From CAIVAT01 sp037141055 (GTDB lineage: Bacteria; Bacteroidota; Bacteroidia; Bacteroidales; FEN-979), in assembly GCA_037141055.1 (NCBI GenBank), contig JBAXDH010000001.1, positions 35,641 to 99,640 on the forward strand: a stretch of 64,000 bases of DNA. The letters are read 5' to 3'. The notes under the pieces are model-generated. The model did not search any database. It had not been told where the DNA came from and saw nothing but the letters and a program-made list of their open reading frames with translations. Of the stretch, positions 54,826 to 61,757 are shown one piece after another (within the stretch, counting starts at the first letter, position 1; each line of letters opens with the position of its first letter). Position numbers and translations under genes: made by a program.

Positions 54826-56829
54826 ATGGCTTACAAGTCTCTTTCACATTTCGTAGATTCACTGCAAGCGAACAATGAACTGGTTCGGATCAGCGAATTT
54901 GTTTCTCCCAACCTGGAAATCACCGAGATTGCCGACCGGATGGTGAAAAACGGGGGCAAAGCCTTGCTGTTTGAGAATAACGGCACGCAATTTCCCCTGC
55001 TCATCAATGCTTTTGCCTCAGACCGGCGTATATGCATGGCCCTGGGAGTAGACAAGCTGGAAGACATTGAGGCGGACATTGCCCGCCTGATGAAGGAGTT
55101 TCTTGGCCCGAAAGCCGGTTTCATCGATAAATTGAAACTGCTGCCAAGGCTGAAAGAGGTGGCGTCGTGGATGCCGAAGTCAGTGCGTGGCCGGGGCATC
55201 TGCCAGGAGGTTGTTATGCAGCAGCCCGACCTTGGGAAAATCCCTGTGCTGACATGCTGGCCTGCCGATGGCGGCCCGTTTATCACCCTCCCGGGAGTTC
55301 ATACCATCGACCCCGAAACCGGAGCGCGGAACCTGGGCATGTACCGCATGCAGGTGTTTGAACCGGACATGACCGGGATGCACTGGCACCTGCACAAGGG
55401 TTCGGCCAGTCATTTCAATCAGTATAAAAAACTGGGAAGGAAAATGCCGGTTACGGTAACGCTGGGTGGAGATCCGGTTTATACCTATGCAGCCACTGCG
55501 CCGCTTCCTGAAAATCTCGATGAATACCTGCTGGCCGGTTTCCTGCGCAGGAAAAAAGTTGAGCTGGTAAAATGCCTGACAAACGATCTGGAGGTCCCTT
55601 CGGACGTTGATTTCGTCATTGAAGGCTATGTTGACCCGGCGGAGGAACTGATCCTGGAAGGTCCGTTCGGCGACCACACCGGCTTTTATTCCCTGGCCGA
55701 TTATTTCCCCAGGTTCCATGTAACCTGCATCACCCATCGGAAAAATGCCATCTACCCGGCTACCATTGTGGGCATTCCTCCGCAGGAAGATGGCTGGATT
55801 GGCAAGGCTACCGAACGGATTTTCCTGGTGCCCATCCGGATGACGGTTGCACCCGAAGTGACCGATATGCACATGCCGGTTGAAGGGGTTTTTCACAACA
55901 TCACACTGGTCAGTATCAAAAAGCAGTACCCCGGTCATGCACCTAAGATAATGAGCTCGCTGTGGGGGGCAGGGCAGATGATGTTCAACAAAATACTGGT
56001 GGTAACCGGTGAAGATTCTTCTCTGACCGACTACTATTCCCTGGCGCGGACCATCTCCCGCCACGTTGACCCGGTAGCAGATATTCATTTTTCACGCGGA
56101 CCCGTTGATATTCTTGATCATTCCAGCAGCAAATATGCCTATGGCAGCAAAATAGGCATCGATGCCACAACAAAATTCCCACAGGAACTATCTCCCCCCT
56201 CCCCGTTTTGGGGAGGGGCCGGGGGTGGGGTCCCTTTGCCCGATTCCGGGGGAGTGGTCCCTTTGCCCGATTCCTGGGGAGTGGTCCCTTCGCCCGATTC
56301 CTGGGGAGTGGTCCCTGTGCCCAAAACGGAACTGATTCTCGAATCGTTTCCCGAAATCGTGAATATCCGCACCGACCTGTTATCCCGGGGAATTTCTGTC
56401 GTCATCATCTCCTTTAAGAAATCCAGGAAGCAGCATGTTCGCCAGGTTGCTGCCGAACTGCTGAAAGGGAAATTCATCGAAGGAGTAAAATTCATTCTTT
56501 TCGTTGACCACACGCTTGATCTTACCTCATTTTCGCAGGTTGTATGGATTTCAGCCAACAACATCGACCCGTTGCGTGACTGCTTTTATATTGAAGCTGA
56601 GCCTGGAGTGAAATTTCAGACACTCTGCATCGATGCATCCCGGAAAACAAAAAGCCATGATGACTTTCAGCGCGACTGGCCCAATGTGACGGTGATGAAT
56701 GATAGAACCATTCATTCGGTTGATGAAAAATGGCCCCGCCTGAACCTCGGACCCCTGCTACCTTCCCCCTCTGATGAATATAAAAGACTGAATATCAACG
56801 AAGAAGCTATTTCTAAAATGGATTTGTAG
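54826..56829 (+). CDS. UbiD-family decarboxylase with in-frame repeat insertion
   Basis: UbiD-type enzymes use prenylated FMN to decarboxylate aromatic or unsaturated acids. The 667-residue protein has the family marks HFVDSLQANNELVRISEFVS, a PVLTCWPADGGPFITLPGVH core, RNLGMYRMQVFEPDMTGMHW, ELILEGPFGDHTGFYSLADY and ATIVGIPPQEDGWIGKATER. It resembles the long (about 610-residue) menaquinone biosynthesis decarboxylases of Bacteroidota (TIGR03701-like). Residues about 456-499 are an inserted low-complexity segment (SPPSPFWGGAGGG then three PDSWGVV-type repeats) that normal family members lack; it falls between the core and the C-terminal domain. It starts 35 nt after ccmE. Confidence 0.88.
   Translation: MAYKSLSHFVDSLQANNELVRISEFVSPNLEITEIADRMVKNGGKALLFENNGTQFPLLINAFASDRRICMALGVDKLEDIEADIARLMKEFLGPKAGFIDKLKLLPRLKEVASWMPKSVRGRGICQEVVMQQPDLGKIPVLTCWPADGGPFITLPGVHTIDPETGARNLGMYRMQVFEPDMTGMHWHLHKGSASHFNQYKKLGRKMPVTVTLGGDPVYTYAATAPLPENLDEYLLAGFLRRKKVELVKCLTNDLEVPSDVDFVIEGYVDPAEELILEGPFGDHTGFYSLADYFPRFHVTCITHRKNAIYPATIVGIPPQEDGWIGKATERIFLVPIRMTVAPEVTDMHMPVEGVFHNITLVSIKKQYPGHAPKIMSSLWGAGQMMFNKILVVTGEDSSLTDYYSLARTISRHVDPVADIHFSRGPVDILDHSSSKYAYGSKIGIDATTKFPQELSPPSPFWGGAGGGVPLPDSGGVVPLPDSWGVVPSPDSWGVVPVPKTELILESFPEIVNIRTDLLSRGISVVIISFKKSRKQHVRQVAAELLKGKFIEGVKFILFVDHTLDLTSFSQVVWISANNIDPLRDCFYIEAEPGVKFQTLCIDASRKTKSHDDFQRDWPNVTVMNDRTIHSVDEKWPRLNLGPLLPSPSDEYKRLNINEEAISKMDL
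56191..56322. repeat. GC-rich hairpin plus 27-bp tandem repeat inside the UbiD-family gene
   Basis: CCCCTCCCC (56196-56204) and GGGGAGGGG (56210-56218) form a perfect 9-bp stem. Then a 27-bp unit starting GGTCCCTTTGCCCGATTCC is repeated three times (56229-56255, 56256-56282, 56283-56309) with a partial fourth. All is in frame; each unit encodes 9 residues. Confidence 0.95.
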
Positions 56830-56851
56830 GAAAATATTGCAATTTATTTAG

Positions 56852-56859
56852 TATTTTTG
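56852..56859 (+). promoter_or_regulatory. -7 element for the 56878 TonB receptor gene
   Basis: TATTTTTG fits TAnnTTTG and lies 18 nt before the ATG at 56878. A second match TAATTTTG (56865-56872) is too close to the start to serve. Confidence 0.45.
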
Positions 56860-56877
56860 CCAGTTAATTTTGTCTAA

Positions 56878-59301
56878 ATGAAACAAACCATATACTTCTT
56901 CATTTTTTTCTTTTTCCTGTCATTTCTTACAAATATTGCGGAGGCCCAGGTTTCCGTGGTGAAAGGCATGGTAACCGACGGGAAGACCACCGACCCGCTG
57001 CCGTATGTCAACATCGGGGTGAAGGGCCAGTCAACCGGAACATTTTCAGACAGCAATGGCGCCTATCGCCTCGAATTGCCCAAAGGCGAATACGACCTGT
57101 TTATTTCCTCCGTCGGGTATGAGAAAATGGAAAAGCACATTCATCTTGACGGAAAGAAAACCTATGTGATCGACCTGAACCTGAATAACATATCACAGGA
57201 ACTGAGCACGGTCGTTGTTTCTGCTTCAAAATATGCCCAAAAAATCCAGGAGTCGATTTCATCCATTGAGGTGATAAAAGCAAAAAGCATTGAAATCGGG
57301 AACCTGCCCAGTGCCGACAAACTTGTGGATAAGGTCCCGGGCGTAACCATTGTAAACAATGAGCCGCAGATCCGTGCCGGAAGCGGTTTCAGTTCAGGGC
57401 TTGGCTCCAGGGTTATGGTAATGGTTGATGAAATACCCCTTTTGCGGGGCGATGCCGGCAGACCCGACTGGGCCCTGCTGCCCATTGATGATGTCGAGCA
57501 GATCGAGGTTGTCAAAGGTGCCTCATCCGTGGTGTTCGGGTCCTCCGCCATCAACGGTGCAATCAACGTCAGAACGGCATGGCCCAAAGATGAGCCGTCT
57601 ACAAAAATCATCACTTTTTTAGGAGCCTACAGCAAACCGGAACGTAAGTATTCGACACCCTGGACGGGAATGAGCCCCTTGGTTTACGGAATCACGCTTA
57701 CGCATTCACAAAAAATTGACAACATTGACCTGGCCGGTGGTATAAGTTATTATAAGGATCAGGGCTATATTGGCGGCACGCCGGAAGAAAAACTGAAAGC
57801 CTCGGATACATTTTATAATAAAGGCCAGTTTAACAACCGCGTAAAGTTTTATTTCAACACCAGGGTCAGGTCCAAGAAAGTGGAAGGGTTGTCATATGGT
57901 ATCAATGGAAATTTCATGTTCCAGGAGAATGCAGAGACCTATTTCTGGTACGATGCCGACACGAACATCTACAGGTCTTTCCCGGGTTCGTTGTCGAAAT
58001 TTAAAGCCTTTACTTTTTATGTAGACCCTTTTCTGAAATATTATGCGAAAAATGGCGATGTTCATTCATTGAAAAACCGGGTTTATTATCTGAATTCAGA
58101 CGGATTATATAATCAGAGTTCGCTGAGCGTGACCATATTCAACGAGTACCAGTACACCCATAAATTCGATTTAAAAAGGGCGGGCCACCTGATGCTGGTC
58201 ACCGGGGTTACCAATATTTATTCATATGCCTTTGGAAAAGTGTTCTCCGGAAAGCTGGCCCCTGACGGAACAACGACACTTGGCGAAAACGGCACCTACA
58301 CAGCTGAAAATTTTGCGGTTTATGCCCAGCTGGAGGCGAAGTTCTTTAAGAGATTGTCCGTTTTGGTAGGCGGGCGTTATGAATATTACCACCTGGCGGA
58401 CCTGACCGAAAGCAAACCCATTTTCAGGGCCGGGCTTAACATGCAGGCAGGGAAGGCCAGTTATTTGCGGCTGGCGGTCGGGCAGGGGTATCGTGTGCCA
58501 AGTATCGGCGAGCGGTACATTACTACTACTTCCGGCAACTTCGGATTTTATCCGAACCCTACCCTGGCAGCTGAATCGAGCGTGTCCTATGAACTCGGGT
58601 TCAAGCAATTGTTTCATGTCGGCAAATTTGCCGGAATGTTCGATGTTGCCGCTTTTTATGAAAATTACGACAATTATGTCGAATTCAATTTTGGTTACTG
58701 GGGGATGAACCCGAATCCAAGCAAGGATGTCGGATTCAAATTCTTCAATACCGGCCCGGCCCGCATTTATGGCATTGATGCATCCATTGCCGGGGAGGGT
58801 GACATTGCCAAAAACCTGAACCTGAGTGTTATGGTAGGTTATACCTACTCCATACCGGAGGCGCTCAATCCGAATTACGTGTTTTATGTGAATCCCAACA
58901 ATGCCAAGAATTCCCTCACGTACATCACTACATCGTCGGATACCACCGGGCATATCCTGAAATACCGTGTACAGAGCCTGTTAAAAGCCGATGTTCAGAT
59001 TACTTGGAAAAGGTTCTCCACCGGTTTTGGAGGACGTTATTACGGCTATATGAAGAATATTGATAAATTCTTTTACGAGATACTTGATGGACAGATGTTT
59101 GGTGTAAAAACCGGGATTAAAAAATATCGTGAAGAACACAATACCGGGACGTTCATTGTCGACTACCGGGTAAGCTACGCATTGAAAAGTTTTAAATTTT
59201 CCGTAATCGTGAACAATTTGCTGAATACTGAGTTTTCTTTGCGGCCCCTGACGGTTGAGCCTCCAAGGATGACACAATTGCAGGTGATTTATAAGATTTA
59301 A
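56878..59301 (+). CDS. TonB-dependent outer-membrane receptor with carboxypeptidase-like N-terminal domain
   Basis: The 807-residue protein has a signal peptide (residues 1-23, Phe-rich), a CarboxypepD_reg-like domain (about 25-105; GMVTDGKTTDPLPYVNIGVK, STGTFSDSNGAYRLELPKGE) and a plug (about 115-240; VVVSASKYAQKIQESISSIE, LPSADKLVDKVPGVTIVNNE, VVKGASSVVFGSSAINGAIN). The barrel ends TQLQVIYKI. The plug sequence IRAGSGFSSGLGSRVMVMVD resembles siderophore/cobalamin-type receptors rather than SusC. The ligand is unknown. It lies 72 nt upstream of a secreted T9SS protein gene that may be co-transcribed. Confidence 0.88.
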   Translation: MKQTIYFFIFFFFLSFLTNIAEAQVSVVKGMVTDGKTTDPLPYVNIGVKGQSTGTFSDSNGAYRLELPKGEYDLFISSVGYEKMEKHIHLDGKKTYVIDLNLNNISQELSTVVVSASKYAQKIQESISSIEVIKAKSIEIGNLPSADKLVDKVPGVTIVNNEPQIRAGSGFSSGLGSRVMVMVDEIPLLRGDAGRPDWALLPIDDVEQIEVVKGASSVVFGSSAINGAINVRTAWPKDEPSTKIITFLGAYSKPERKYSTPWTGMSPLVYGITLTHSQKIDNIDLAGGISYYKDQGYIGGTPEEKLKASDTFYNKGQFNNRVKFYFNTRVRSKKVEGLSYGINGNFMFQENAETYFWYDADTNIYRSFPGSLSKFKAFTFYVDPFLKYYAKNGDVHSLKNRVYYLNSDGLYNQSSLSVTIFNEYQYTHKFDLKRAGHLMLVTGVTNIYSYAFGKVFSGKLAPDGTTTLGENGTYTAENFAVYAQLEAKFFKRLSVLVGGRYEYYHLADLTESKPIFRAGLNMQAGKASYLRLAVGQGYRVPSIGERYITTTSGNFGFYPNPTLAAESSVSYELGFKQLFHVGKFAGMFDVAAFYENYDNYVEFNFGYWGMNPNPSKDVGFKFFNTGPARIYGIDASIAGEGDIAKNLNLSVMVGYTYSIPEALNPNYVFYVNPNNAKNSLTYITTSSDTTGHILKYRVQSLLKADVQITWKRFSTGFGGRYYGYMKNIDKFFYEILDGQMFGVKTGIKKYREEHNTGTFIVDYRVSYALKSFKFSVIVNNLLNTEFSLRPLTVEPPRMTQLQVIYKI

Positions 59302-59373
59302 TCGTGACACGTTACGTCTGACAGGTTTCGAACACAAACAACCCTTAAAAATTAACCCTAAACACATATAAAC

Positions 59374-60348
59374 ATGAAACATTTTATTACGTTTGTCTTG
59401 CTTTCTCTGGCGTTGAATTCTGCCTTTTCACAATCGAACATTACCAACGGTGATTTCGAAAACTGGCACAATGTCGTTGTTAATCCTACCCTCAACTATG
59501 AAGATATTGGAACTACTCCTGCCGATAACTGGATGTCGACCCTGAATTCACTGGCGGCTGTTCCGCCTACCGCCGGCGGACCTGGCCCTGTGACAGTTTT
59601 TAAAACTACGGACAAATATTCCGGAACCTTTGCCGCCAAAGGCATTTCAGCGAACTTTCCTTTAGGTCCGGTTACTATTTTCATTCCCGGGATGATCGGA
59701 ACAGCAGTAATGGACATGGTTGGGGTAAAAGCTATTCTCGGGAAACCATGCGCCGGATGCAAGCCTTTACGCTTCAAGGGATATTACAAATTTGAACCGG
59801 TAAATGGTGATTCATGTGTAGCCGTAATTTTGCTTTCGAAATGGAATGCCACTGCCAAAAAGCGCGACACGATCGGCCTCGGGAAAATGGTTCAGCATAG
59901 TGCTGTCAGCACCTACACACAGTTTGATATCCCTGTTACTTACACAGGCACCGGAGTAGTCGATTCCATGACGATGCTTGTCGTATCCAGTGCAGGCTTC
60001 AATGTTGTCAACTTCACAGGCAGTGTTGGCCAGGCGGGAAATACGATGTATGTTGATGCACTTTCACTCGAGTATCCAAACGGAATTGAACAGGTTCTTA
60101 TGCCGGAAGTGGCTGTCAAAGTTTATCCGAATCCCGCATCTGATGTTCTTCACATTGACCTGAGTGCAGAAGTGAAAAACAGTTCATTTGAAGTGTATAA
60201 CACCGCCGGAAAGCTGGTTGGTACCTATGGAATATCGCAAACCACCAGCACCATTCCTGTATACAGCCTGGTGAATGGCGCTTATTACTTCCGGTTGGTC
60301 TCAGGAAAGGATTTACTGAACACCGGCTCGTTTGTCATTAAAAAATAG
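59374..60348 (+). CDS. secreted protein with T9SS sorting domain, PCMD-like
   Basis: The 324-residue protein has a signal peptide (FITFVLLSLALNSAFS, before QSNI) and a galactose-binding-like beta domain opening SNITNGDFENWHNVVVNP, which resembles PCMD (putative carbohydrate metabolism domain) proteins of Bacteroidota. It ends with a Por/T9SS sorting domain (about 248-324; VAVKVYPNPASDVLHIDLSA, SSFEVYNTAGKLVGTYGISQ). A CAGC pair sits near residue 128-131. It lies directly downstream of a TonB receptor, so it could capture its ligand at the surface (inference). Confidence 0.75.
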   Translation: MKHFITFVLLSLALNSAFSQSNITNGDFENWHNVVVNPTLNYEDIGTTPADNWMSTLNSLAAVPPTAGGPGPVTVFKTTDKYSGTFAAKGISANFPLGPVTIFIPGMIGTAVMDMVGVKAILGKPCAGCKPLRFKGYYKFEPVNGDSCVAVILLSKWNATAKKRDTIGLGKMVQHSAVSTYTQFDIPVTYTGTGVVDSMTMLVVSSAGFNVVNFTGSVGQAGNTMYVDALSLEYPNGIEQVLMPEVAVKVYPNPASDVLHIDLSAEVKNSSFEVYNTAGKLVGTYGISQTTSTIPVYSLVNGAYYFRLVSGKDLLNTGSFVIKK

Positions 60349-60353
60349 TGTTT

Positions 60354-60435
60354 CCCCATCCCCCTGACCCCTTCCCCAACAAGGGAAGGGGAGCAAGTCC
60401 CTCCCTTTTTGGGGAGGGATTCAGGGAGGGGTTTT
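60354..60435. repeat. 82-nt GC-rich three-stem palindromic repeat, copy B
   Basis: It is nearly identical to the copy at 29386-29466, with the same order: CCCTGA outer arm, CCCCTTCCCC...GGGAAGGGG hairpin, TCCCTCCC...GGGAGGGA hairpin, TCAGGG outer arm. Both lie in the same orientation right after a stop codon. Confidence 0.88.
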
Positions 60436-60483
60436 TAACCACCTGACCCAGAATCAACTTTATAAAAACTAAAATATACTCTT

Positions 60484-61707
60484 ATGACCGAAATAAAAAC
60501 CTCACAGATGGCAATCGACCTCGAAGACAAATACGGGGCGCACAATTATCATCCGTTACCTGTTGTGCTTGCCAAAGGAAAAGGCGTTTTCATGTGGGAC
60601 GTGGAAGGCAAGCGATATTATGATTTCTTATCGGCTTATTCGGCCGTTAACCAGGGTCATTGCCATCCTAAAATTGTAGGGGCCCTCATTGAGCAGGCTC
60701 AAACGCTGGAGCTTACCTCCCGCGCCTTTTACAACGACGTGCTGGGCGTGTACGAAAAGTTCATCACCGAATATTTTGGATACGAACGGGTTCTCCCGAT
60801 GAATTCGGGTGCCGAGGGGGATGAGACAGCCCTCAAACTAACCCGTAAATGGGGGTATAAAGTAAAGGGCATCCCTGAGAACCAGGCCAAAATTATCTGC
60901 TGCCGCGATAATTTCCATGGACGCACCATCACGGTGATCTCCATGTCGAATGATCCGGATGCACGCAAAGACTTCGGGCCATTTACTCCGGGATTTGAGT
61001 CCATTCCTTATAACGATCTCGCTGCGCTTGCAAAGGCGCTGGAGGATCCGAACGTTGCCGGTTTCCTGGTTGAACCAATCCAGGGGGAAGCAGGCGTTTT
61101 TGTGCCGGATGAAGGATACCTTAAAAAGGCATATGATCTGTGCAAAGCAAAAAACGTGTTGTTCATCGCCGATGAAGTTCAAACCGGGATCGCCCGCACA
61201 GGCCGTTTGCTTGCCTGCGACTGGGAAGGCGTGAAACCGGATGTCCTGATTCTCGGGAAGGCGCTTTCGGGTGGTGTATATCCCATTTCAGCTGTACTTG
61301 CAGATGACCACATCATGTTAACCATTCACCCGGGTGAACATGGTTCAACCTTTGGCGGAAACCCTGTTGCTGCGAAAGTTGCGATGGCTGCGCTGGAGGT
61401 AGTCCGCGATGAAAAACTGGCCGAGAATGCCGAGAAAATGGGTGCCATTTTCCGTGACGAATTGCGTAAGATCAACTCTCCCTATATAGAGCTGGTTCGC
61501 GGGAAAGGATTGCTGAACGCCATCGTGATCAAGCCCTTTAATGGCAAGACCGCCTGGGATGTTTGCCTGCAAATGCGCGACAACGGCCTGCTGGCCAAGC
61601 CGACGCACGATCATATCATCCGGTTTGCCCCGCCATTGGTGATTACCGAAGAGCAAATCCATGAGGCGGTGGAGATTATCCGGAAATCGATCAAGGAATT
61701 GGAATAG
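60484..61707 (+). CDS. rocD: ornithine--oxo-acid aminotransferase
   Basis: RocD converts ornithine and 2-oxoglutarate to glutamate-5-semialdehyde and glutamate in the arginine/proline pathway. The 407-residue class III aminotransferase begins with DLEDKYGAHNYHPLPVVLAK, the ornithine aminotransferase form, and shows YYDFLSAYSAVNQGHCHPKI, NSGAEGDETALKLTRKWGYK, CCRDNFHGRT, VEPIQGEAGV, FIADEVQTGIARTGRLLACD, the PLP lysine in ILGKALSGGVYPI and HGSTFGGNPVA. No other arginine gene is adjacent. A perfect palindrome follows the stop codon. Confidence 0.93.
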   Translation: MTEIKTSQMAIDLEDKYGAHNYHPLPVVLAKGKGVFMWDVEGKRYYDFLSAYSAVNQGHCHPKIVGALIEQAQTLELTSRAFYNDVLGVYEKFITEYFGYERVLPMNSGAEGDETALKLTRKWGYKVKGIPENQAKIICCRDNFHGRTITVISMSNDPDARKDFGPFTPGFESIPYNDLAALAKALEDPNVAGFLVEPIQGEAGVFVPDEGYLKKAYDLCKAKNVLFIADEVQTGIARTGRLLACDWEGVKPDVLILGKALSGGVYPISAVLADDHIMLTIHPGEHGSTFGGNPVAAKVAMAALEVVRDEKLAENAEKMGAIFRDELRKINSPYIELVRGKGLLNAIVIKPFNGKTAWDVCLQMRDNGLLAKPTHDHIIRFAPPLVITEEQIHEAVEIIRKSIKELE

Positions 61708-61713
61708 AAGATG

Positions 61714-61747
61714 GTTTCAGGGACATGACATGTCATGTCCCTGAAAC
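61714..61747. repeat. perfect 34-bp palindrome
   Basis: GTTTCAGGGACATGACA is followed immediately by its exact inverse TGTCATGTCCCTGAAAC with no loop. It lies between the convergent rocD and peptidase genes (7 nt after the rocD stop, 11 nt before the peptidase stop). No T-run follows, so it is not a typical intrinsic terminator, though a cruciform or hairpin could still stop both transcripts. Confidence 0.95.
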
Positions 61748-61757
61748 ACAAATCATT

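Noticed and set aside
55180..56088. 302-residue minus-strand frame opposite the UbiD-family gene
   Set aside because: Long antisense frame in high-GC coding DNA; no motif and fully covered by a conserved plus-strand enzyme.
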